Source: Mycoplasmataceae bacterium (GTDB taxonomy: Bacteria; Bacillota_I; Bacilli_A; Mycoplasmatales; Mycoplasmoidaceae). Taken from it: a stretch of DNA of 64,000 nucleotides. The DNA lies in assembly GCA_031282505.1 (NCBI GenBank), contig JAITDP010000001.1, positions 1 through 64,000 on the forward strand. Direction: 5' to 3'. The notes beneath the pieces were generated by a model. That model saw only the letters and a program-made list of their open reading frames with translations. It searched no databases and was not told the DNA's origin. Numbering within the stretch: the stretch's first letter is position 1; each line of letters begins with the position of its first letter. This document shows positions 23,117 through 31,430 of the stretch, in pieces. Made by a program: the position numbers and the translations under genes.

Positions 23117-24321
23117 TATCCTAATTTAGCGGCTCAGTTTGTTGAAATAACACCAAATTTTAACAATGTATTGTTAATCATTTGGTTCGTACTATAATTA
23201 TCATTCAAATATGGGTTTATTGAATAAATCAAATCTTTGCTATAAGTTTTTAACTTAGCATAAACATGGTTATAGGCCAACATTATTGAGCCAATGTTGT
23301 GGTAAGAAATCATTTTTGAGTCAATATTCACAAAATCATGTGGTTTTGTGAATAAAAATTTAACATTAGATTCTAACAATCTATAAAAATTATCGCTACC
23401 ATTAATAATTATATTATTAAAGTCAGAAACTTCTTTCTCTATAGTTTCAACAAGCTGTGCAGCGTATTTATTAACAGCACAAAGAAGTTGCTTTTGTGTT
23501 AGTTCTTGTATCTCCATATATTTTGATGTATAAATACTTAAAATAGGAACAGGGAATTTGATGTTATATGTATTACATAGTGAATCAATTGTTCCATCGA
23601 CATTTAAATTTATACTAGCATTCATATCGTTTTTTATTTGTTCAAAAATTCAGTTTAAACCTAAGTTAATTTTTTGTTCTTTGTAGTTTTTATAAATAAC
23701 TATGTCATTATCACTAATATCTATGTAAGCAGTTATTTCATTATCTTCTGCTAAGCATGCATTGCAGGTAAATGAAATAACATCAATATGATTTTTTTGT
23801 AACAAATTTCTTATGTTTTCATAAATTAATTGATCACATCAAAAAGTAGAACATAAAAAACTTATATTTTTTCCTGGTCTATCCAAAGGATATCTTTCAA
23901 ATAGTTGTCCATCAACTATTCATTTTGTAATGTTTGTAGAAAAAACGGCCATGTTGCTTTTAGCGTTTAATAAAGAGGTTTTTTCCATCAAACTATATTT
24001 TACATCTTCATTGCAATATCCATCTAATAAGTTGAACTTAGGACTTTCGTAGTTAGTTATTTCAACATTTAAAAAAGGAATGTTTACAATATATCTAACT
24101 ATATGTAAGCCAATAAAAGAACTGGCCTTACTAATCAGTGTGCATATTGCTTCATTAACTTTATCAAGATTAATAATATTTGAAAAATCATAAGAGTATT
24201 CAAGTTTTATTTTGTCAAAAAATAAAAAAATTGGTTCTTTTTCTTCGCTGTCTAATATCAATAGCTTAATGCAGCCTTTTTCAAATGATATTATTGCGAA
24301 TACTTGGTTTAGTTTATACAT
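23116..24321 (-). CDS. FtsA-like divergent actin-fold protein
   Basis: A 401-residue protein between rsmH and ftsZ, where FtsA is encoded in other bacteria. The N-terminus (VFAIISFEKGCIKLLILDSEE) resembles the phosphate-1 strand pair of actin-fold proteins such as FtsA. Later segments (VDGTIDSLCNTY; DFNNIIINGSDNFYRLLES) could match phosphate-2 and adenosine regions, but none is a strict motif. Mycoplasmas keep a poorly conserved gene at this place (MG223 in M. genitalium). It overlaps rsmH by 8 nt and ftsZ by 1 nt. Assignment rests mainly on gene order and is tentative. Cysteines and aromatic residues are frequent and no membrane helix is evident. Confidence 0.55.
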
Positions 24322-25243
24322 TTTTTATAATCCCTCTCAATTTTGCGGAGCGGGCACGCTTGTTAGAATCTAATTCAGATATTGAAGCGGTGATGGGTTT
24401 TTTATTCAATAAAGAGAATAATGGCTTTGCAATAATCGGTATTTCCTTTGGAAGATTATTGTTTGTTAGTTTTATAAACCCATCTTTAACTATTCTGTCT
24501 TCAAGAGAATGAAATGATATGATAGCACACACACCATTCTTTTTAAGAATTAACGGTAACGAGTTAATCAATCTTTCAAGATTATTTAATTCATCATTAA
24601 CCTCAATTCTTAAAGCTTGGAAGTATTGTTTTGCTGGGTGCTTAATTAAGCTTAAATTTTTTTTACTAATAGAAGACTTAATTATTTCAACTAGCTCATT
24701 TGTAGTTATAATGGGATGATCCTTACGGGTTTGTGTTATTTTTTTACTAACACAAATCGCATCGTGTGCTTCTCCATATGTTTTAAACACATTAATTAGT
24801 TGGCCCAGTGTGTAATTGTTAATAACATACTGGGCAGTAATTTTTTGTGTTTGATCCATGCGCATGTCCAGGTTTGCATTATTGTGATAAGAGAATCCTC
24901 TTTCCACATTATCAAACATTGGACTGCTAACTCCGATATCAGCAATCACTCCATCAACACCATTTAGATTTAATGAATTAAGCAACTCAACTATATCTTT
25001 AAAGTTACATTTATGAACTTCAACATTAGTTTTGTTTTTAAATTTTGCTTTTAAAAACTTTATTGCATCATCATCAATATCTAAACAAATTAACCTTCCT
25101 TTTGAAGAAAGTTTGTTAAGAATCGCTTCACTATGTCCTCCACGTCCACTTGTACAATCAAGATAAACACCATTTGATTTTATATTAAGCAAATCAATTG
25201 TCTCATTTAAAAGAACAGGTATGTGTGTATTAGTTGCCATCAC
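24314..25243 (-). CDS. rsmH: 16S rRNA (cytosine1402-N4)-methyltransferase RsmH
   Basis: An S-adenosylmethionine-dependent enzyme that methylates N4 of C1402 in the ribosomal P site. The 309-residue protein has HIPVLLNETIDLL at the start, SAM motif I YLDCTSGRGGHSEAIL, GVDGVIADIGVSSPMFD, RGFSYHNNANLDMRMD, the catalytic-region YFQALRIEVNDEL and ISFHSLEDRIVKDGF. Its 5' end overlaps mraZ by 14 nt; either of two consecutive ATGs may be used. The mraZ-rsmH order is almost universal and is the standard start of the division cluster. Confidence 0.95.
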   Translation of the reverse strand: MMATNTHIPVLLNETIDLLNIKSNGVYLDCTSGRGGHSEAILNKLSSKGRLICLDIDDDAIKFLKAKFKNKTNVEVHKCNFKDIVELLNSLNLNGVDGVIADIGVSSPMFDNVERGFSYHNNANLDMRMDQTQKITAQYVINNYTLGQLINVFKTYGEAHDAICVSKKITQTRKDHPIITTNELVEIIKSSISKKNLSLIKHPAKQYFQALRIEVNDELNNLERLINSLPLILKKNGVCAIISFHSLEDRIVKDGFIKLTNNNLPKEIPIIAKPLFSLLNKKPITASISELDSNKRARSAKLRGIIKNV

Positions 25244-25661
25244 TTATTGATTCAGCAGCTGACTCATAATGAGATTCAGCTTCTTTTTCATAAGCATCGA
25301 AACTTGACATATCTCAAATTTCAATCTTGTTACCAACTCCTATGACATAGACATCTTTAGTAATATTTGCTTTTTCTAATAAATTAGAAGAAAGCAATAT
25401 TCTTTTTACTGAGTCAATTCCGACCTTAGTAGTAAGACTTAGAAACACCCTTTGTACTTGACGTACATTTTGTTTTGTGTTTGAGTGAGACAAGATTGCG
25501 GATGAATAGTCCTTAAATTCTTTTTCTGAACGTAGTTCTAAACATCCATCAAAACCTTTGCTGATATAAACTTCGCTTGAAAGTTTATCAACAAATTTTG
25601 TTGGCAATGTAAGTCTATTTTTTGTGTCAATACTATGTTTATACTTTCCTAAAAATAACAT
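25230..25661 (-). CDS. mraZ: transcriptional regulator MraZ
   Basis: An AbrB-fold DNA-binding protein that controls the division and cell wall cluster. The 143-residue protein has two SpoVT/AbrB-like repeats: MLFLGKYKHSIDTKNRLTLP with EVYISKGFDGCLELRSE, and a second LSSNLLEKANITKDVYVIGVGNKIEIWD. The family start is aligned at MLFLGKYKHS, so the ATG at 25661 was chosen over an in-frame GTG two codons upstream. The GTG would lie inside the operator. MraZ boxes lie immediately before the start codon, suggesting autoregulation as described for mycoplasmas and E. coli. Confidence 0.93.
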
Positions 25662-25681
25662 TCCCACTTATTCCCACTTTC
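25662..25681 (-). promoter_or_regulatory. MraZ operator (two MraZ boxes) in the mraZ leader
   Basis: On the minus strand the sequence just before the ATG is AAAGTGGGAA followed by TAAGTGGGAA: two direct repeats with a 10-nt period. This matches both the mollicute MraZ consensus AAAGTGK-N3 and the TGGGN-N5-TGGGN pattern of E. coli. The boxes are downstream of the -10 box, in a leader of about 24 nt, so binding would block initiation or escape. Confidence 0.75.
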
Positions 25682-25691
25682 TTACACCTAT

Positions 25692-25697
25692 ATTATA
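25692..25697 (-). promoter_or_regulatory. -10 box TATAAT of the mraZ division operon
   Basis: A perfect TATAAT on the minus strand, 30 nt before the mraZ ATG. Unlike most promoters in this window it leaves a real leader, which holds the MraZ boxes. No clear -35 is seen. Confidence 0.6.
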
Positions 25698-25708
25698 TGC
25701 ATATTAAT

Positions 25709-25745
25709 AAAAGCAATGTGTTGAACACATATCATAGGCTTTTTG
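25709..25745 (-). terminator. probable terminator of the BspA-like gene cluster
   Basis: A hairpin ATGTGT-TGA-ACACAT (25716-25730) is flanked by AAAAGC and GGCTTTTT, giving T-rich ends in both directions. It separates the end of the last BspA-like gene (25803) from the mraZ promoter (25692). Confidence 0.5.
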
Positions 25746-25802
25746 AATGTTTAAAAAGTTGTTATATAAGAACTTTATTTAATTAACAAGTACTAATTAT
25801 GG

Positions 25803-27804
25803 TTATGAACTTGAAACAGTTCAGCCAGTACTAGTAATACCACAATTTACAAACAACGTTAATGTCAGATCTGCACTATAATCACCAGTAAAATTAACCA
25901 ATCTAATAGTACCATTAGAACTAGTAGAAGAAAATTTTGTTGAGACAGTAGCACTATCAGTGGCCGCTTGTTTATCTCAATTTGGCAAACTACTAAATCC
26001 ATTCAAAACTATATCACTTAAATTTGTACAATTTAAAAAGCATTTAAAATCAATAGAAGATTGATCAGACAAAGAACCTTGTAGCGTCACGCCACCTAAT
26101 AATGTACAATTAGAAAATGCACCTTCACCAATTTTTTTTACCTTATAAGGAAACTCTATTTTTCCTTTTAGATTAGAACAACCATAAAACGCATCTTTAT
26201 TAATAATTAATGATGAACTACCGGTTGAAGAACCAATAGTAAGTCCTTCGATGTAATCACCATAAAATGCTCCTTTGCCAATCATTCGGCAATTATTTGG
26301 TATTGTAAGAGAGAGTATTTTCGTTGTTGAAGAAAAAACACTATCAAAAGCATAGTCGCAAATAGTCGTAGTATTAACATTTAAAGAACAACTAGCAGGA
26401 TAAGTTCCGCTAGTTTGAACTTTAATATATGATCCTATGCAATAATAATAAATACCACAATGAAGATAGTATATATTATCTGATGAGTATGAAATTTTAT
26501 TTACTGGATATTCGCTATTATAACTTGTTACTATACCAGTACAACCATAAAATGCACGGTTGCCAATGCTTGGGGCTTCCGTACCAGTAGTTGTAATATT
26601 TACACCGGTTAGATTAGTACAACGAGTAAAAGCATATTCACCAATAGTTACATTTGAAGTTGAACAAAAAGTCAGCACACCAGGTAGACTACTACAACCA
26701 GCAAAAGAACTATTACCAAAATTCGTAATTTTTCCAAAATTAGTTATACTTGTAAGGCTACTACATCCATAAAAAGTTCCTTCTTCTACAGAAGAAAAAC
26801 CACTACTTGGAAAGCTTAAAGAGGTTAAACTACTGCATCCCTCAAAAGTGTTTCTCTTAACAACTCAACTAGAACCTATAGTCAATTCTCCAGTAATTCT
26901 ATAGCAATCTTTAAAAGCACGATCACCAATTGTTACTGCTGTACTAGGAATAGTCAAAGTTCCAGTTAGATTCTGACAACTACAAAATGCTTCATTATTG
27001 ATATTTGTAACAGTAACTGGAATACTTAAGCTAGTTAAGCTCGAACATTTGCAAAAAGCAGTACTTCCAATACTTGTTACTCCACTAGGAATTGTCAAAC
27101 TACCAGTTAGACCAGACGAATTAGAAAAAAAAGCCCCATCCCCAATTGAAACCAAATTATAATAAGTGCCATCTGAAGATGATCATATTTGTGATGGTAT
27201 TGATAAATTATTAGCTACAAGTGAACTACTACTTGTGATAGAACAAGTACGAACATCACCAGCGTTACTTCAATTACCAACTGTAATTGTACCATTATTA
27301 ACACCAAATCAATTAGAACCATCTGGTAAACCATACAATAAAGCATTTCCATAGTAAATATATCCGGTAGTAGATGTAGTGTAATTTACGCTACTTGAAT
27401 CAACGATGTTTGCTGTAATTTTATACGAAAAAGAAGAACCTGCATCAGAAAATTGATTAATTTTGTAACTTGATGGATCGAATGTCAAAACTCCACTAGA
27501 TGTTTCTAAAGTAATAGTACTAGATTGTAAACCTTCTGAATAATCAGAAATTGTATATGAAATGGTATAATCTGGAGAGGAAATTGGTTGACCGTTTAAT
27601 AAAACTTGAAGTGTTTCTGATGATATTTCTGTATTATTAGGAATATCAATATCAAAATTACCTAGAGTAAAAACTTTCTCATCCGATGGATCATCACCAC
27701 CATTACTACCACCACATTGATTTAAAAATAAAAGTGGACTTAAGACCCCCCCCAATCATAAGTGGAGTTGATAATAAAGCTAAGAGTTTTGTTTTATGTT
27801 TCAT
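25803..27804 (-). CDS. BspA-like LRR lipoprotein 1, phase-variable (frameshifted/OFF here)
   Basis: The ATG at 27804 opens a signal peptide MKHKTKLLALLSTPLMIG. A run of eight G (27746-27753) then shifts the frame to an early stop. With seven or ten G, the frame would continue as GGVLSPLLFLNQCGGS (a lipoprotein-like LNQC) into a 666-residue protein (seven-G version). The body has an N-terminal beta-rich region (residues 30-170) and about ten BspA-type leucine-rich repeats (patterns like SLTIPSGVTSIGSTAFCKCSSLT). A YYLHCGIYYYCIGSYI module interrupts the repeats. BspA-like repeats mediate adhesion in oral bacteria and Trichomonas. The promoter carries a poly-A spacer of 15. Confidence 0.7.
27746..27753 (-). 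repeat. poly-G tract (8 G) in signal peptide of BspA-like gene 1
   Basis: Eight C on the plus strand. Seven or ten G would restore the lipoprotein frame; eight puts it out of frame, with a stop about 15 codons later. Confidence 0.85.
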
Positions 27805-27811
27805 TATCTAT

Positions 27812-27840
27812 GTTATATGTTTTTTTTTTTTTTTGTGGCA
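27812..27840 (-). promoter_or_regulatory. BspA-like gene 1 promoter with 15-A spacer
   Basis: On the minus strand: TTGCCA, then C-A15-CA, then TATAAC, then 7 nt and the ATG. The 15 A put the -35-like and -10-like hexamers 18 nt apart, close to optimal. The poly-T on the plus strand is 27820-27834. Confidence 0.55.
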
Positions 27841-27853
27841 AAAACATTAAAAA

Positions 27854-29277
27854 TTAAGAAGCAAGTTGCCAATTTGTTCCTTGACCACTTGGTAAACCTA
27901 AATTGTATAAGAAATCCAAAGTTGGTGGTTGTCACCCACCTGTAACACTTACAGTTCCTGAAGCACTTATGCCTGTAAATACGTTCACTGCATTTCATGA
28001 TGGCTGTGAAGAAAAATTATTCAAATTAATTTGGGAAAAGTTTGAACAATATCTAAAAGCATAATTCCCAATATTTGCCACTTCATTTCCAATAGTAAGT
28101 CCAGTAATATTTTGGCACCCTTCAAAAGAAGAAGCCCCAATACTTGTAACACTATTTGGAATAGTTAAACTTCCAGTTATGCCTACACAAGATTGAAAAG
28201 CATAATTCCCAACTCATTCAACACTATTAGGAATATTCAAACTTCCTGTCAAACCAACAAAATATCTAAAAGCTGCTGCGCCAATTCCTAGCACACTATT
28301 AGGAATGATCAAATCCCACATTAAACCGCTACAATCATTCGAATAATTATCAAAAGCCTGAGTTCCAATTGATATAGTATTAGAATTTATACTTAATGTC
28401 CCACTAGGATTGATACCACTTGACATGACATTACTATACTTTCCTAAACAATAGTAATACTTATTGTTTCTAATGTAATACACATTATCTGATGAACATG
28501 ATATTTTATGATTATGATACTCATTATTCTTATATTCTCCCATTAAGTTTTGACAACCTTTAAATATATCAGTTCCCAAACGTGCCACCTTATTTCCAAG
28601 ATATAATTCAGTGATGCCAACACAATTTAAAAAAGCATAACTATTTATTATTGTTACACTATTAGGAATAGTTAAACTACCAGTCAGTCCAATACAACCA
28701 TCAAACGCCCTCACCCCAATACTTGTCACATTATTAGGAATATTCCAATCGCCAGTCAAACCACTACAAGATCTAAATGCATAATCCCCAACAATTGTTA
28801 CGTTATTAGGAATTATTAACTTTCCAGTCAAACCACTACACCATGTAAATGCATAATTACCAATACTTGTCACACTATCAGGAATGGTCAAACTTCCAGT
28901 CAAGCAAACTTGATCAACCGCAACACCACTCAATTGAGAAAAACTACTAGTATCTAAGTATGTCAATGGTAAAATAATACCACCTAAACTAGAAAATTGT
29001 ATTTTTTTAGGAATAATTAAATCTTTTGCAAAGTATAAAGTGCTACTAACGACATGGCAACCTATATATTTCTCGTCAACATCTTGATCAGCAACAATAG
29101 ACACCACACCAGTATCATCGTTTGCATGTCCCTTTCAATTAGTTCCATTTTCGTTTCCGACATAGTTGCAAGGATCGGATTCTTTACCACATTGATTTAA
29201 AAATAAAAGAGGAGCAAACCCCCCCCAATCATAAGTGGAGTTGATAATAAAGCTAAGAGTTTTGTTTTATGTTTCAT
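27854..29277 (-). CDS. BspA-like LRR lipoprotein 2, phase-variable (frameshifted/OFF here)
   Basis: Same signal peptide start as gene 1 (MKHKTKLLALLSTPLMIG), followed by eight G (29219-29226). The long frame needs six or nine G (FAPLLFLNQCGKESD...); with nine the product would be 474 residues. The body has about 12 BspA-type repeats (for example SLTIPDSVTSIGNYAFTWCS) and one YYIRNNKYYYCLGKYSNV module near the middle. The C-terminus (SGQGTNWQLAS) and the preceding 60 residues are nearly identical to gene 3. TGA encodes Trp in the tail. The promoter is the same as for gene 1 but with only seven A, predicting weak transcription. Confidence 0.7.
29219..29226 (-). repeat. poly-G tract (8 G) in signal peptide of BspA-like gene 2
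   Basis: Eight C on the plus strand; six or nine would be in frame with the lipoprotein body. Confidence 0.85.
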
Positions 29278-29284
29278 TATCTAT

Positions 29285-29305
29285 GTTATATGTTTTTTTG
29301 TGGCA
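29285..29305 (-). promoter_or_regulatory. BspA-like gene 2 promoter with 7-A spacer
   Basis: The same TTGCCA and TATAAC elements as the gene 1 promoter, but with seven A between them (29293-29299), so the spacing is only 10 nt. This is predicted to be inactive or very weak. Confidence 0.5.
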
Positions 29306-29318
29306 AAAACATTAAAAA

Positions 29319-31399
29319 TTAAGAAGCAAGTTGCCAATTTGTTCCTTCACCACTTGGTAAACCTAAATTGTATAAGAAATCCAAAGTTTGTGGTTGTCAC
29401 CCACCTGTAACACTTACAGTTCCTGAAGCACTTATGCCTGTAAATACGCTCATTGCATTTCATGATGGCTGTGAAGAAAAATTATTCAAATTAATTTGGG
29501 AAATGTTTGAACAACTATAAAACGCATAGCTTCCCATGATTTCCACTTTATTTCCGATAGAAAGCCCACTAACACTATAGCAACTCAAAAAAGCAAAACT
29601 TCCAATACTCACTACATTATTTCCAATAGTAAGTCCAGTAATTTTGTTGCACCCTTCAAAAGAAGAAGCCCCAATACTTGTAACACTATCGGGAATGTGT
29701 AAACTACCACTCAATCCAGAACAACTACTAAAAGCCGCATCTCTGATATTTGTGACATTATTTCCAATAGTAAGTCCAGTAATATTTTTGCACTGTTCAA
29801 AAGAAGAAACCCCAATACTTGTAACACTATCTGGAATCGTTAAATTATTGGAAATGTTAGAACAACCTTTAAAAGCATAATTTTCTATACGTGGCACGTG
29901 ATTTCCAATAGTAAGTCCAGTAATTCCTGTACACGAGCAGAATGCTGAAGCTCCAATTTTTGTAGTGGTATTAGGAATAGTTAAATTTCCCCCTAAATTT
30001 TGACAATATACAAACGAACTCACACCAATACTTATAACACTATCAGGGATATGTAGAGTTCCACTTAGATCATAGCAGTCATAAAAAGCCCGATCGGCAA
30101 TCACTTTAGTACTAGAATTTATACTTAATGTCCCACTAGGATTAAACCCAGATGAAGTAACATTTTTATACTTTCCTAAACAATAGTAATTGTTATCGCT
30201 TTTAATGTAATATACATTATCTGATGAAAATGATATTTTATAATTAGGATATCCAGATGACTCACTTCACTCTTCTAGTAAACTAGTGCAACTTAAAAAT
30301 GCATATTGACCAATAATATCTACTCCTGTCCCTATATGAAGTGTAGTAATGTTACTACAATTTCGAAAAGCATAATCTCCAATACTTGTAACACTATTAG
30401 GAATGGTTAAACACTCGGTTACACTATTGCAGTTATCAAAAGCATAACTTCCAATACTTACCACTTTATTTCCAATAGATAATCCGATAATGTTGGAACA
30501 ACTTTGAAATGCATAATTTCCAATAGTTTTAACACTATCAGGAATAGTTAAATTTCCTGTCAAATTATTACAGCCTTTAAAAGCACTTGGGCCAATTCCT
30601 AGCACACTATTAGGAATAATCAAATCCCCTACTAGTAAACTACATCCAGAAAAAGCGGCACCTCCAATCGCTTTGGTATTAGAATTCAAAGTTAATGTTC
30701 CACTAGGGGGTTCACCCGTATCGACAACGTTACTATACATTCCTAAACAATAGTAATAGTCATCATTTCTAATGTAATACACATTATCTGATGAATATGA
30801 TATTTTATGATTAGGATACTCATCATTTTCTTGTTCTCCTATTAAGTTTTGACAGCCTTTAAATACATAAGTTCCAATAACTTCCACCTTATTTCCAATA
30901 GATAATTCGGCAATATTAGTACATTTTAAAAAAGCATTACTATCTATAATTGTTACATTGTTTCCAATAGTCAAAGTCCCACTTAATTTATTACATCCAC
31001 TAAATGAACTAGTCCCAATGCTTGTCACACTATTAGGAATAGTTAAACTACCACCTAGTCCAATACAATTAAAAAAAGCAAGTGCAGAAATATTTGTCAA
31101 CGGAACAATCCTTCCATCACTAGTTCGAATGTGTTTTGGAATTATTAAGTCATCAGCTACATATGTTCTACCACTAGCAATAGAAGCTTTACCATCACTT
31201 ATTGAAATCGTAAGCAAGCTTGTTGAGTCACTAGGGTGCCCCTTTCAATCACTACCTGTATCGTCCCCAACATAATTAGATGGGCTATTGTCATCATCTG
31301 GTGAATTGCCACATTGATTTAAAAATAAAAGTGGAGTTAAGCCCCCCCAAGTAAGATAGGAGATGACAATAATGCCAAAAGTTTAGTTTTATGTTTCAT
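29319..31399 (-). CDS. BspA-like LRR lipoprotein 3, phase-variable (frameshifted/OFF here)
   Basis: The start MKHKTKLLALLSSPILLG is followed by seven G (31342-31348), which bring an immediate stop. Eight (or five) would give GGLTPLLFLNQCGNSPDDD and a 693-residue protein. It is the largest of the three, with about 18 BspA-type repeats (for example SLTIPNSVTSIGTSSFSGCN) and two YYxxYYCLGxY modules near residues 190 and 390, suggesting an internal duplication. TATAAT lies 7 nt before the ATG. The gene begins 32 bp downstream of the clpB stop on the same strand. Its 3' end is nearly identical to gene 2. Confidence 0.7.
31342..31348 (-). repeat. poly-G tract (7 G) in signal peptide of BspA-like gene 3
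   Basis: Seven C on the plus strand; five or eight would be in frame. With seven, GGA is followed directly by TAA. Confidence 0.85.
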
Positions 31400-31430
31400 T
31401 ATTTTTATTATAATTGCAAAAAAACCTTAC

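Larger units (their letters stand above)
27746..28048. repeat. direct repeat copy A (about 300 bp, spans BspA genes 1/2 junction)
   Basis: Nearly identical to 29219-29513. It contains the 5' end and promoter of gene 1 and the 3' end of gene 2. Apart from the poly-T length, differences are a few single bases. Confidence 0.85.
29219..29513. repeat. direct repeat copy B (about 295 bp, spans BspA genes 2/3 junction)
   Basis: Partner of 27746-28048. It contains the 5' end and promoter of gene 2 and the 3' end of gene 3. Recombination between copies would delete or duplicate one whole gene while keeping a promoter. Confidence 0.85.

Noticed and set aside
27813-27998. Short open frame across the poly-T and 3' end of BspA-like gene 2
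   Set aside because: It lies in the out-of-frame part of the duplicated region and has no domain or start signal.
25803-31399. CRISPR array or minisatellite in the repeat-rich minus-strand region
   Set aside because: The repetition follows codon-level LRR repeats of about 69 nt with variable sequence, not identical repeats with spacers.
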